From NCBI GenBank assembly GCA_905234735.1, contig CAJOJA010000003.1:1-64000 (forward strand): a stretch of DNA of 64,000 nt, written 5' to 3'. The DNA is from an uncultured Bacteroidaceae bacterium. GTDB taxonomy: Bacteria; Bacteroidota; Bacteroidia; Bacteroidales; Bacteroidaceae. This document shows positions 42,998-52,832 of the stretch, piece by piece (within the stretch, counting starts at the first letter, position 1; each line of letters starts with the position of its first letter). Position numbers and translations under genes: made by a program. Under the pieces are notes generated by a model, which had not been told where the DNA came from, did not search any database, and was given only the letters and a program-made list of their open reading frames with translations.

Positions 42998-44452
42998 TTA
43001 CTTAACAATGAACTTGCGACCATTGGTGATGTAGAGACCGCGAACAGCCTTCTCTACGCGCTGACCAGCTATGTTGTAGATAGCACTATTAGCCTTTCCG
43101 GCAGCCAGGGTCTGGATACCAGTTGTTGTCCAATCGTCGTTCAGCGTGAACACAAGATTGCCATTGGCGGGGATTGCATCCAGCTTGATGTCAGCAGACT
43201 GATGACCATCGCCACCTTGTCCGTCATTGAAGATAATCTGAAGACTCTCGCCCTTGGGAATCATCAGGTCTCCCTCAGTAGAGTAGTTGCCCTCGGCATA
43301 GTCCATCTTCTCGCCGGGCCAGCTGCCTGTGAGAGGATTCCAACTTTCGCCGTAGCATGCATATATGTACAGGGCATCACGCTTCGAAGCCTTTGCGGTA
43401 ACAGAAACGAAGTAAACAGAGCACTCAGCTGTGGTTACACTGACGGGTGTCTCAGAGTTGTTGAGGTCGAGAGTAATGGTCACGTCGGCATCCTGCTCGA
43501 GTTCCAGTACATAGTTGTCAGCGGGATAGGCCACAGTCCAGTCGTGGTTCTTGACAACCTTGAATTCATACCTGCCAGCCTTTACGGGTCGAACGAAGTT
43601 GTACACACCCTCGCTCACCTTGGTCAGTTCAGCACCAGTGTCGTCCTTGTCCCAGTCGTTGAATGTGCCAGCCAGAGAGTAAACGTCCTCTTCGATTTCA
43701 GCCTCGCCAGTGGCCTTCCACTCAGCGGTAACAGAGGGCTTCGAGAAGTCCATGAGGTCGAGGGTGAGGGTTACGTCGTAAACTGCGCCTTTGTCGAGGG
43801 TAATCTTGAAGTTCTTACCGTTGTCGGCAGTTACCTTGTCGCTTGAAGTACCATTCTCAAGAGCTTCATTGCCCTCTATGGCGCCCCACTGTGCTTCGGA
43901 CCATGAGCCATTGGCAACGAACTTGAACTCATACGTGCCAGCAGCAACGTTCTTCAGTTCCAGGGTGTAATAGCCTTCATCCTCGGCCGACATCTTGTTT
44001 GCTTCAGCATCCACAGACCAGTCGTTGCCATTCAGCAGACCGCCAGAACCTGCAGCTACGATGAAGTCAATCGTGATAGCATTGGGATCCCATTCTTTCA
44101 CCTTTTCGCCACTATAGGTAGCCAGAAGTGTGGTGGGGTCAAAGGTAATCAGTACGTCGCAGGCTTCTGATACCTGAAACTTGTAGTTGGCTTCGCCGCC
44201 ATCCTTACCGTACCAGTTGCCGTCGTAGACGACTTTGAATTCAATGGCCTTGGTGTCCTTGGCAGACAAGGTAATCTTCCACAGACCATCGGTTGAATCG
44301 TAGGTCATGGCATCCTCGGAAGACCAGTTGCCGGAGCAGAGGTTATCCGTACCAGACACGACGGCGGTGTGAGCGCTGGGATCGTAAGCGTCCTGCGCAA
44401 AACCAACAGCACTCACGAGTGCCACACACAGAAGTGTAAATAACTTTTTCAT
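42998..44452 (-). CDS. Secreted starch-binding protein with repeated modules and CBM26-like domain
   Basis: The 484-residue product has a type I signal peptide (MKKLFTLLCVALVSAVGFA) and no lipobox Cys. It consists of about three beta-sandwich modules of roughly 100 residues resembling pullulanase N-terminal or SusE/F-type starch-binding domains, then a CBM26-like segment (LYIYACYGESWNPLTGSWPG, about 355-375) and a C-terminal motif (IYNIAGQRV, GRKFIVK). It lacks catalytic residues, so it likely holds starch near the cell. It is in the susC operon, between the SusF-like lipoprotein and the amylase, and is followed by a terminator. Confidence 0.78.
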   Translation of the reverse strand: MKKLFTLLCVALVSAVGFAQDAYDPSAHTAVVSGTDNLCSGNWSSEDAMTYDSTDGLWKITLSAKDTKAIEFKVVYDGNWYGKDGGEANYKFQVSEACDVLITFDPTTLLATYSGEKVKEWDPNAITIDFIVAAGSGGLLNGNDWSVDAEANKMSAEDEGYYTLELKNVAAGTYEFKFVANGSWSEAQWGAIEGNEALENGTSSDKVTADNGKNFKITLDKGAVYDVTLTLDLMDFSKPSVTAEWKATGEAEIEEDVYSLAGTFNDWDKDDTGAELTKVSEGVYNFVRPVKAGRYEFKVVKNHDWTVAYPADNYVLELEQDADVTITLDLNNSETPVSVTTAECSVYFVSVTAKASKRDALYIYACYGESWNPLTGSWPGEKMDYAEGNYSTEGDLMIPKGESLQIIFNDGQGGDGHQSADIKLDAIPANGNLVFTLNDDWTTTGIQTLAAGKANSAIYNIAGQRVEKAVRGLYITNGRKFIVK

Positions 44453-44497
44453 AAACTTTAAAATTAAATTGGTTAATAAATAGGGTTGCTAAGTTTG

Positions 44498-45547
44498 TTA
44501 TTTCAAAACGAACAAGGACTCGCCTGTGATGTCGTTGAAGTAGACATCGTAGGTTCCGGCCGTCACAGTCTTGCCTGTCCAGTCGACAGCCTCAGTAGCG
44601 TGGAAGGAGGGTGTGCCATCGGTCAGGTTAACATCCAGTACATACCAGCAATGGCTCTTCCATTTGTCGCCGCTCGTCTTCACCTGTTCCATAGCTTGTC
44701 CGGCCACGCTGATTGCGGAGTATTCCGTGGGCGACTGGTTATCGAGACGAGTGAATGAGAACTGGTAGGTGGCGAAGTTGAACGTCAGCGTGTACCATCC
44801 GGCCGAGGTGGGGCAGATGTAGCCGCCGCCATCCTTGAACTCGCCGCTCGTGGCCTTCACGTTGTTGCCGGCTGATGCACCGAAGGGAACATCCACGCCA
44901 AACGAATCGTCGCTGTAGAGTTTCGTGTCCAGCGAACCTGAGAAGTATGTCGTAACCGTCTGTACCACCTTGCTCACGGGCATCAGAGGCAGGGTCTTGA
45001 CCTCACCGTCGCGATTGTTCTGCTTGCCGTAGATCCAGTAGTTCATTTCGGGCACGGCGGGGAGAATCTTCACCGTGAACTTCTCCGAAACGACCTTCAT
45101 CACGGAGCCGTTCTTCTCGTAGAGGGCTGTCAGGATGCCATTCAGCGAGCGTTCTTCCTGTTTCTTGCCAAAGAACTTCACGATGGTGGCCTCAAGGTCT
45201 TTCCGGTTGATGTAGCCGTCCTTCGCGTTCTGGAAGTCTTGGCTGTTGCCTTTATCGTCGCTCAGGGTGAGCACATACTGAGCATCGACATTGCTCTCCA
45301 CCTGCACGGGCACGAACACTTGAACTTTTTCAGCCTCGCCCAATGCTTCAATATCAATGGTGGAAGCAGGTGCCTGCACGCTGACAGACATTTCCACGTT
45401 GGCAGGTTGCTCCTGCTCGTTGTGCTGGGGTTGTGCCCAGTCGTCGTATTCGCCCTTGCAGGCGGTGCAGAGCACGCAGAGGAGTAGCCCCATCCCCATA
45501 CCCTTCCCGAGGGAGGGGAGTATGTTGTATAGAAAATTGCGTTTCAT
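44498..45547 (-). CDS. SusF-like outer-membrane starch-binding lipoprotein
   Basis: The 349-residue product has a lipoprotein signal ending in a lipobox (VLCTAC) and a beta-rich body that I assign to the SusE/SusF class mainly by position after SusE. It probably sits on the outer surface and binds starch. The Met at 45547 is preferred, with another four codons upstream. The signal peptide (ILPSLGKGMGMGLLL) is encoded by a GC-rich palindromic repeat shared with two other places in the window. The identity as SusF is therefore tentative. Confidence 0.68.
   Translation of the reverse strand: MKRNFLYNILPSLGKGMGMGLLLCVLCTACKGEYDDWAQPQHNEQEQPANVEMSVSVQAPASTIDIEALGEAEKVQVFVPVQVESNVDAQYVLTLSDDKGNSQDFQNAKDGYINRKDLEATIVKFFGKKQEERSLNGILTALYEKNGSVMKVVSEKFTVKILPAVPEMNYWIYGKQNNRDGEVKTLPLMPVSKVVQTVTTYFSGSLDTKLYSDDSFGVDVPFGASAGNNVKATSGEFKDGGGYICPTSAGWYTLTFNFATYQFSFTRLDNQSPTEYSAISVAGQAMEQVKTSGDKWKSHCWYVLDVNLTDGTPSFHATEAVDWTGKTVTAGTYDVYFNDITGESLFVLK
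45485..45531. repeat. C/G-rich palindromic repeat inside a signal peptide coding sequence
   Basis: CCCTTCCC-GA-GGGAGGGG forms a hairpin core at 45500-45517 and contains the decamer GAGGGAGGGG (45508-45517). Flanking bases encode PSLGKGMGMG of the SusF-like signal peptide. Confidence 0.65.
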
Positions 45548-45589
45548 ATTGGCTTTCATTAATTATATATTTGTCAATTATAAATCAGT

Positions 45590-45625
45590 CCACGCCCCTC
45601 CCTCAGGAGGGGGAGGGGGTGGGAC
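45590..45625. repeat. C/G-rich palindromic repeat between susE and susF-like genes
   Basis: CCCCTCCCTC (45595-45604) faces GGAGGGGGAGGGGG, a strong hairpin just after the susE stop. It shares the decamer of the repeats at 11147 and 45485 and may stabilise the transcript or attenuate it. Confidence 0.7.
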
Positions 45626-45626
45626 T

Positions 45627-46805
45627 TTACTTCACTTCGCCAGTTAAGGCATCAAAGTTGACATACAACTTCTGACCCTCGGAGCAGGTTACCGAATAGG
45701 AGGAACCCACATTCTCGGCCCAGTTTGCGGGGATGTCGACGGTACGCCAGAAGAGATTGCCCTTGAAGAGCGTGAACTCGGTGCGCCACCAGTCGATGCC
45801 AGGCACCTTGATGTAGGCACGCATTTCGCCGCCAGCAGTAAATGCGGGAGATTCCCAGATGCCATCGGCCTTGTCGGGAGCCACCATAGCCCAATCAGCA
45901 TCGGAGTCGTTCCAAGCCCCTGTGGGATTACCAATGACGTAGGCCGCACCTGGGTAGATGGTCAGGTCGGATACGAGGGCATTCTTGACTTTGTCGACAG
46001 CTGTGGCCATAAACAGAACGTACCATCCGGCATTTGACACCTTGATGCCGCCGTCCTCGCCTTCGTCGATTCCTGCACCGGCCTGGTCGTCAATCGAAGA
46101 GGTGCGGGCAAATCCCGTAGCCGCATCTTCGTTATCGCCCCAGAAGAAGGTGTCGCCAGCTCCGAAGTAGGCCAGCGTGTAGAAGTTGCCTGCAAATCCG
46201 TAGACGGGAGCCCACTCCTTGGCGGCATTGCCACCGCGAATGCTGCTGCCGCTCACGTACAATGCCTTAGGCAGAGCTGCTACGTAGGCAACAGTGAGGT
46301 TGCTCATCTTGATGACGTTGGAGTAGCATTCCGTGTTGTTTGCACGCTGAAGCTCGGCTTTTACGCGGACGTAGATGTTCAGGGTCTTCCCTGTGGGGTC
46401 TGCCCCGTCGTTCGCAGCCTGATACAGCTTGATGATGGCGTTGTTCATTTCCATAGCGTCAACCTTCATGGCAGCCGTGTTGTAGGTAGAGGCCAACGTC
46501 ACGTACTTCACATCGGGGTCTGTGTCCGAGGGCTGTACGTTCATGAAGGCAGGGTCGAGCGACACCTGTACGGAATAGATGGTGACAGCGGGGAAACCGT
46601 AGTTGGGCTGTTCCTTAATCTTCAGGTCCACCGTTTCGGACTTTGAAAGGTCGAGCACGACTGCCGTAGGATAGGCCGACTCCAGCAGGGTCATCGTCAA
46701 ATCCTCTGTATTAAGAGTGGGATTGCTGTCGATATCCTTTGCGCAGGACACAAAGAGCATACTGAGAAGACAGAGCCCACTGAGATATTTCATATAATTT
46801 TTCAT
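45627..46805 (-). CDS. susE: SusE domain-containing outer-membrane lipoprotein
   Basis: The 392-residue product has a lipoprotein signal (LSMLFVSC, Cys at residue 21) and an N-terminal SusE domain beginning DSNPTLNTEDLTM, followed by two starch-binding beta modules. SusE is a surface lipoprotein that binds starch together with SusD. The Met at 46805 is favoured. It follows susD by 31 bases. Confidence 0.88.
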   Translation of the reverse strand: MKNYMKYLSGLCLLSMLFVSCAKDIDSNPTLNTEDLTMTLLESAYPTAVVLDLSKSETVDLKIKEQPNYGFPAVTIYSVQVSLDPAFMNVQPSDTDPDVKYVTLASTYNTAAMKVDAMEMNNAIIKLYQAANDGADPTGKTLNIYVRVKAELQRANNTECYSNVIKMSNLTVAYVAALPKALYVSGSSIRGGNAAKEWAPVYGFAGNFYTLAYFGAGDTFFWGDNEDAATGFARTSSIDDQAGAGIDEGEDGGIKVSNAGWYVLFMATAVDKVKNALVSDLTIYPGAAYVIGNPTGAWNDSDADWAMVAPDKADGIWESPAFTAGGEMRAYIKVPGIDWWRTEFTLFKGNLFWRTVDIPANWAENVGSSYSVTCSEGQKLYVNFDALTGEVK

Positions 46806-46836
46806 AATAATTATCAATTATAAATTATCTATTCAA

Positions 46837-48570
46837 TTAGTATCCAGGGTTCTGGCTGGGCCTCATGTACTCGTTGTTGTTGATGTCGTCCTGTGGGATG
46901 GGGTAGTACTGGAAGTGACTGTCGACAGTCTGACCGTTGGGCACACCACCCTTCCAGGCCCAAAGATAGGTCTTGCCTGTGAACTGACCAAAACGGTTAA
47001 GATCGCTGCGACGACGGCCTTCCATATAGAACTCGCGGCACCACTCGTCGAGAATGTCGTTGTCGGTAATGGGACTGACGAGTTCTGCGGCATTGGCGCG
47101 GTTACGCAATACGTTGATGTCCTTCAGGGCATTGACCTCGTCACCGTTGCGGTAGTAAACTTCGGCACGAATCAGGTATGCCTCGGCAAAGCGCAACAAG
47201 GGAATGTCCATGTCGGGCCACTGGGGATCCTTCGTGGCGCCACCGTCGGAACGATAGTTCTGGAACTTGACGACAGAGATGCCGTCGAGGAAGTTGTTCA
47301 GTTTGTCGGTACGCAGTTTGCGTATGCCACCGCCATATCCTGCATAGAAGAGAGCACGGTCGTCGCCCGCTGCTTTCAGAATGTCCTTGGTGGACACCTT
47401 CATGTGCTCGTCGAAGGCGATGAGCTCTTCTTCGGTGAAGTCGCGTAGCTCGCCCTCTTCGTCCAGGATGTTGTGTTGTTTCTTGTAGTTGTCGATGGCC
47501 GTCTGGTCGTCCTTCGCCATAGGAATGTTGTCTTCGGGGAAGAACTTCTCCACCAGGTTGGGGCGTGCATAATTACAGCTCCAGCAGTTGTTGGTACCTG
47601 TGTAAGGCATACCTGCGATACGTGTCGAGGAAACGAGATAGTTGGCACCCGAATAGCAACGGGTGTTGATGCCGTCCTGACGGATGGGGAGGATAATTTC
47701 CTGCATGGCTTCGGGGTTCTCGTCGTTGTCGGCCAGGAAGAGTTGCGCGTAGCCGCTATATCCACCCTTCTCAGTGCTGGCCAACTTGTACTTGTTGCTG
47801 TCAATCAACTTTGTGGCATAGGTTTTAGCTTTATCCAAATCGTTGATGGCACCATCGGAATATATGGCCGAGTTCAGTGCTAAACGGGCATGGAGCAACC
47901 AAGCTGCCCCCTGGTCAACACGACCAAAGTTTGTGGTATTGTTGAACGTACCCACAGGAGCCAGTTCACTCTCAATGGCGGTAAGTTCGGTATCGAGCCA
48001 GTTGTACAGGTCTTTGCCCTCCTTGGGTCGGGGCAGTGCTGTTGCTTCGTCGTTCTCGTCTTTGAAAGGAGCCTTGTGCCAGAGGTCGAGGAAGTACCAG
48101 TAGTGCAAGGCACGCAGGAAGCGGACCTCGGCGCGATAGTGCTTATAGTCCTCGCTGTTTTGTCCGGCTGTTTCCTTCAGATAGGTATTGAAGAGCACGA
48201 TGTCGAAGCCCAGGCGCTGGTAGCACCATTGTGTGCGCTGCGACGATGAGCTCCACGAGATGCCCGTAATCTGCGGGATGTCGGTATCGGTCTGCCAGGC
48301 CCAGTTACATTCGTCGGTAGGCAGGACTTCCAGATTGAACGTGGTGCGATAGAAACCGCTCTCGCCCTCGTCGCTGCTGATGTCTCCCTTGCCGGCGGGG
48401 CCTTGCTGTCCGGTCAGTCCCAGGGTGCTGTAGGCCTTGGCCAAGAGCTGCATGTCATCGAATGTGGGCGACGACTGCGGGTCTATGCTCTCAATATCCA
48501 GGTCGTTCCAACACGAGGTCATAGCCAATGCGGCTACCCCCAGAAATATGGTCTTATATATCTTTCTCAT
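46837..48570 (-). CDS. susD: SusD/RagB family outer-membrane lipoprotein
   Basis: The 577-residue product has a lipobox (LAMTSC, Cys at 20) and the SusD fold: N-terminal helical TPR-like part (HYWYFLDLWHKAPF, about 150-165) and a C-terminal region with WCREFYMEGRRRSDLNRFG near 520. SusD caps the SusC barrel and delivers oligosaccharides. It follows susC by 25 bases. Intact, unlike susC. Confidence 0.94.
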   Translation of the reverse strand: MRKIYKTIFLGVAALAMTSCWNDLDIESIDPQSSPTFDDMQLLAKAYSTLGLTGQQGPAGKGDISSDEGESGFYRTTFNLEVLPTDECNWAWQTDTDIPQITGISWSSSSQRTQWCYQRLGFDIVLFNTYLKETAGQNSEDYKHYRAEVRFLRALHYWYFLDLWHKAPFKDENDEATALPRPKEGKDLYNWLDTELTAIESELAPVGTFNNTTNFGRVDQGAAWLLHARLALNSAIYSDGAINDLDKAKTYATKLIDSNKYKLASTEKGGYSGYAQLFLADNDENPEAMQEIILPIRQDGINTRCYSGANYLVSSTRIAGMPYTGTNNCWSCNYARPNLVEKFFPEDNIPMAKDDQTAIDNYKKQHNILDEEGELRDFTEEELIAFDEHMKVSTKDILKAAGDDRALFYAGYGGGIRKLRTDKLNNFLDGISVVKFQNYRSDGGATKDPQWPDMDIPLLRFAEAYLIRAEVYYRNGDEVNALKDINVLRNRANAAELVSPITDNDILDEWCREFYMEGRRRSDLNRFGQFTGKTYLWAWKGGVPNGQTVDSHFQYYPIPQDDINNNEYMRPSQNPGY

Positions 48571-48595
48571 AATAATTATTATTATCAATTGTCCA

Positions 48596-51593
48596 TTAGA
48601 AATTCAGGTTAACACCCAGTTGGAAACTCATTGGACGCGGATACGGGTTCTTGTCTACGCCACTGGATACTTCGGGGTCGAGGCCTTTGTACTTGGTGAT
48701 GAAGAACGGATTCTGCGCTGTGAAGAAGATGCGTCCGCCTTCCATCTTAGTCTTTCCGTTGCGCACGAGTGCAGGGAACGAATAGCCCAACGTGATGTTG
48801 GAGCACTTCAGATAGGAGGCATTGCGAACGAAGTAGTCCGACAGGTAGTATTCGGAACCCTCACCCGTGAACCCAAGGGCTACAGCCTCGGGGAAGGTGT
48901 TGGTGAATGCGCTGTTGGAGTACAGACCCGATGCACTGATGCTGCCCTTGTCCGACAGGTAGTTGTAGTAGACGTAGTTACCCAGCGATGCGTGGAAGGC
49001 CAGACTCAGGTCCCAACGTTTGTAGATGAACTTGGTGGTCAAGCCCATGATGACGTCGGCAGCGGGCTTCTTATAGTAGTAGCGGTCCTGGTCATTGATT
49101 TGTCCGTCGGCATTGCGGTCTACGTAGACACCTTCCAGGGGTTTGCCGTTGTCGTCGTACACCTGCTGGTACACCCAGAACGAGCTGGCGGGCTGTCCCA
49201 CGGTGTGGGCCATGATGCTGGTCGAGTTGCCTCGGCTGATGGTCGAACCCGTGGTGACGTGATAGTCAGCATCGCCGTTGCCGCCCACCAGAGAGATTAT
49301 CTCGTTGTGGTTCCACGATACGTTGTATTGCAAGTCCCAGGTGAAGTTCTTGGTGACGACGGGTTTCACGTCGAAGCTGAATTCCACACCGTAGTTCTTG
49401 AGCGAACCGATGTTCTTTGTCATGGTGCTGGCGGGGGCAGTACCTACGGGTATGACCACGGTGTTCAGCAGGTCTTTCGTCTCACGATAGTAGGCATCGA
49501 TGTTCCATACGAAGCGCCCGTTCTTGGCCGAGAAGTCGATACCTGCGTTGTACGTCGTGGTGCTTTCCCACTTCAGGGCATCGTTGGTGGCCGATGGGCG
49601 TGCCGTATAATAATAGGTATTGCCGAAGGGATACATGGCGTAGTCGTTGCTCAGCGTATAGACCGTCTGGTAGCCGAAGTCGGTACCGATGTCCTGCTGG
49701 CCCGTCTGTCCGTAGCCCAGGCGCAGTTTCAGGTCGTCGAGCCAACTGGCTTTCTCCATGAACTTCTCGCTACTGATGCGCCAGGCCAGGGCCACAGAGG
49801 GGAAGTAGCCCCAGCGGTTGTCCTTGGAGAAGCGTGACGAGCCGTCGGCGCGCACCGTAGCTGTCAGCATATAGCGTTCGAGCAGGGTGTAGTTCAGACG
49901 TCCGAAGTACGATACCAGTCGGTTGTGCGTTGCCCAGGCCTGCTGCTCGCGGACGCTGGGGTTGTGTGCTTCGCCCGTATAGGGGTCGGTGCCCTGTCCG
50001 GCGTTCCAGCCTTCGCGGTGGTAGCGGCTTTCCTCGGCACCGGCCATGACGCTGAAGTCGTGCTTGTTGTTCCAGTTGTGAGCATACTGGATGTAGGCAT
50101 TGGCCGTAGCCGACCACTTCATGAAGTGAGTCTCGCCGTTCCAGCCGAAATAGTTGTTGCCGTAGGAGTAGGGCGTGCTGTGGTCGTCCTGCTTCGACTT
50201 GGTGTACTGACCGCCGACGTTCACGTGCAGGCTGAGGTCTTCGAGACGATGAATCTTGTAGTCGATAGCCAGGTTGCCGATGAAGTCGTTGGCGTGTGCC
50301 ATGATGTACTGGTTGTTGAGCAGGGCCAGCGGGTTCTGCGGTGCATTGGGGTTGTTGGTCAGCTTCCAGTCCGGATCGCTGAAGCTTGCACTCTGCGAGG
50401 GCTGCCAGTAGCCGCCGAAGTACTTGCCGTTGGCACTGGTGTCATAAACGGGACGGGTGGGGTCGATGGACAGGGCCGAACCGATGGCACCGCCAGCATC
50501 GGCATAGCGGTCGAATTCGTGCATGTATTTGGCCGTTACGTTCAGACTCAGGTGTTTGTCGAACAGGTTGGGTGCCAGATTCAGGGAGAGGTTTGTGCGT
50601 CGCATGGCCGAGGTCTTCACGATACCGTTAGCCATGTTGTAGCCTGCGCTGAGTCGGTAGGGCATGTTCTTCAGTCCGCCATTGATGGAGAAATTGTGGT
50701 TGGTGGAGATGGCCGTGCGGAAGATTTGGTCCTGCCAGTTGGTGTTGGCCGTACCCAGTGCCGTTGCGTCCAGTCCGTCGATGCTGCTGACCAGGCTGCG
50801 ATAGGCATCGCCGTCCAGCGCGTCGTACTTCTTCTGAATCGTGGAAACCGTGACGTCGCCATTATAGGAAACCTTGGGGCGCTGTCCGTCCTTGCCCTTC
50901 TTGGTGGTGATGATGATGACGCCGTTCGAGGCGCGGCTACCGTAGATGGCCGTTGCCGAGGCATCCTTGAGCACCGTGAAGGTTTCGATGTCGTTGGGGT
51001 TGATGTTGGCCAGGATGTTGCTCATGCCCGTGGCGTCCGTCGATGACGAAGAGAGGGTCGTTGCTGGCATTCAGTGAGGAGCCGCCACGGATGCGTATCT
51101 GTGCACCGGCACCTGGCGTACCGCCGCTGGTGATGACGTCTACACCGGCAATCTTACCCACCAGCATGTCGGTGGCGTTGTTCGTGATACCTTTCGACAT
51201 ATCGTCGGGTGTCATTGCCGACACACTACCTGTCAGGTCGCCCTTCTTGGCATGACCATAACCGATGACGACGACGTCTTCCAGCGTCTTGGCATCTTCC
51301 ACCAGCGTAATCACCATGGTGGGGGAGGCTACTGCCTCCTGGCTGATGAAGCCCATGTAGGAGAATACGAGCACTGTGCCTTTGGCCACTTTCATTTGGA
51401 AGTTACCGTTGAAGTCGGTGACTGTGGCGGCGTCGCCACTCTTAGTGGTAATTTTGGCACCAATCAGGGGCTCGCCCAAATCGTCCTTGACAAGACCTTT
51501 TACTTGTATCTGGGCGAATGCGCTTGCAGATAGGAGTAGTCCGAGCAGTAAGGTAAGCAGTCTCGGAGAACCTTTCCAAAAGACTTGTTTCAT
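48596..51593 (-). pseudogene. susC: SusC/RagA family TonB-linked transporter, frameshifted in the plug domain
   Basis: Two frames together encode a full-length SusC-type transporter of about 1000 residues: signal peptide, carboxypeptidase-like domain (QIQVKGLVKDDLGEPLIGA), TonB box region, plug and the 22-strand barrel ending LGVNLNF. The first frame runs to NDPLFVIDG and then shifts; the second resumes at [14 protein letters not shown] near 51037-51047. In the family, five or six codons (usual pattern [18 protein letters not shown]) separate these points, so a deletion of about 17 bases, or an error in the read, breaks the frame. Everything else in the operon is intact, so sequencing error or a recent mutation is likely. 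If real, starch import through this SusC is lost. Confidence 0.85.
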
Positions 51594-51640
51594 GTTACAG
51601 TTTTTAATGTTTTTAGTTAGTTTTTAATTGAATATATGCA

Positions 51641-51656
51641 CAAATTTATAAATTTG
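51641..51656. promoter_or_regulatory. Palindromic -7 element of the divergent susC / lacI region
   Basis: CAAATTTATAAATTTG is a perfect 16-base palindrome carrying TAAATTTG on both strands. On the minus strand it lies 48 bases before the susC start. Confidence 0.55.
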
Positions 51657-51703
51657 TCGAGTAACATAGAAGTATTTTTATGCGGTTTTTTATGAATTTG
51701 TCG

Positions 51704-51717
51704 TGCAATCGTTTGCA
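51704..51717. promoter_or_regulatory. LacI-type operator in the divergent regulatory region
   Basis: TGCAATCGTTTGCA is a palindrome with one mismatch, of the LacI-family type. It overlaps the -33 TTTG (51712-51715) of the promoter at 51712-51743, so the regulator probably controls itself, and its position also suits control of susC. Confidence 0.7.
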
Positions 51718-51743
51718 CATACACTATAAATTTCATAATTTTG
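51712..51743 (+). promoter_or_regulatory. Promoter of the LacI-type regulator gene
   Basis: TTTG at 51712-51715, a 20-base spacer and TAATTTTG at 51736-51743 fit the consensus. The start codon follows at 51764. Confidence 0.65.
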
Positions 51744-51763
51744 TGTCGTGAATCAATGCTATC

Positions 51764-52798
51764 ATGGAAAAACATATCATCACCATACGTGATATAGCTC
51801 AGGCACTTGGCACCTCGGTGAGTACCGTCAGTCGTGCGCTTCGTGGCAGCAGCTCCATCAGCGAAAAACGTCGTGCCCAGATACAGGCCTATGCCGACGA
51901 ACATGGCTATCAGCCCAACGTGCTTGCAGCGGCTCTCCGCACCTTCCACACACCGCCGAAGAGCAACCTGGTGGGCATCGTACTGCCCGAGTTCGAACAC
52001 TACTTTTTCTCCTGCATCCTGACGGCCATCGAGGAGACTTGCCGTGCGAACGGATACTTCGTGATTGCTGCCCAGACGGGCGACAGCTACGAGCGGGAGC
52101 GTGAGGTGGTGGAGGCGCTTCGCCGACAGGGTGTTGCAGGCATCATTATCAGTCAGGCCAAGGACACAGCGCAATACAAGCATATCGAGGATACGATTGC
52201 TGCAGGCATTCCGATGGTGTTTGTCGACAGAATCTGTACGGGGGTGCGCACCAGTCGCGTCGTGGTGGATGACTATGCCGCCAGCAATACGGCTACGGAG
52301 CATCTGATTTCCTGCGGCTGCCGACGCATCGCGTTCCTGGGGTCAACGATGCATCTGGAGATTTCCAAGAACCGTTTCAACGGGTACCGCGATGCGATGC
52401 ACCGACATGGGTTGCCTGTCGACGAGCGTCTCGTGTGCCAATGCGACAACTGTGACGAGACGGAACGCATAGTCCCCACGCTGATGGCTTTGGACGAGCG
52501 TCCCGACGGCTTCTTTGCCATCAACGACGATACGGCCCTGGGCGTGTTGTACACGTGCAAGAAGATGGGACTGCGCGTGCCCGACGAGGTGTGTATCTGC
52601 GGTTTTGCCGATGGCGTGCTGGCCAAAAGCAGCGACCCACAACTGACCACTATAGCACAGAGTGGACACGATGTAGGTCGCTTGGGGGCTCAGGTGATGA
52701 TGGACACCATCAACGGTGTGATTCCTGAGGGGCAGTATGTGAGCCGCGTAGTGAAGACCCGGCTCGTAGTTCGCGGTACGACACGTACTGGATTATAA
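51764..52798 (+). CDS. LacI-family transcriptional regulator of the starch locus
   Basis: The 344-residue product has an N-terminal LacI helix-turn-helix (TIRDIAQALGTSVSTVSRAL, residues about 6-25) and a periplasmic-binding-protein-like ligand domain (about 60-340, with VGIVLPEF and FFAINDDTALG). It probably senses a starch-derived sugar and controls the divergent susC operon and the GH13 gene, which carries a matching operator. This is unlike Bacteroides thetaiotaomicron SusR, a membrane-bound regulator; a LacI-type regulator is more typical of Prevotella-type starch loci. It is convergent with the MFS gene 34 bases away. Confidence 0.9.
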   Translation: MEKHIITIRDIAQALGTSVSTVSRALRGSSSISEKRRAQIQAYADEHGYQPNVLAAALRTFHTPPKSNLVGIVLPEFEHYFFSCILTAIEETCRANGYFVIAAQTGDSYEREREVVEALRRQGVAGIIISQAKDTAQYKHIEDTIAAGIPMVFVDRICTGVRTSRVVVDDYAASNTATEHLISCGCRRIAFLGSTMHLEISKNRFNGYRDAMHRHGLPVDERLVCQCDNCDETERIVPTLMALDERPDGFFAINDDTALGVLYTCKKMGLRVPDEVCICGFADGVLAKSSDPQLTTIAQSGHDVGRLGAQVMMDTINGVIPEGQYVSRVVKTRLVVRGTTRTGL

Positions 52799-52832
52799 GG
52801 GGGCAAGCAAAGAGTTTGCTTAAGGTTGCGAT

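Noticed and set aside
50937-51593. Two separate SusC-related genes
   Set aside because: The fragments are complementary parts of one protein that share the site of the frameshift, so they are one broken gene.
52805-52821. Terminator after the LacI gene
   Set aside because: The 7-base stem AAGCAAA/TTTGCTT lacks a U run and is too weak to call.
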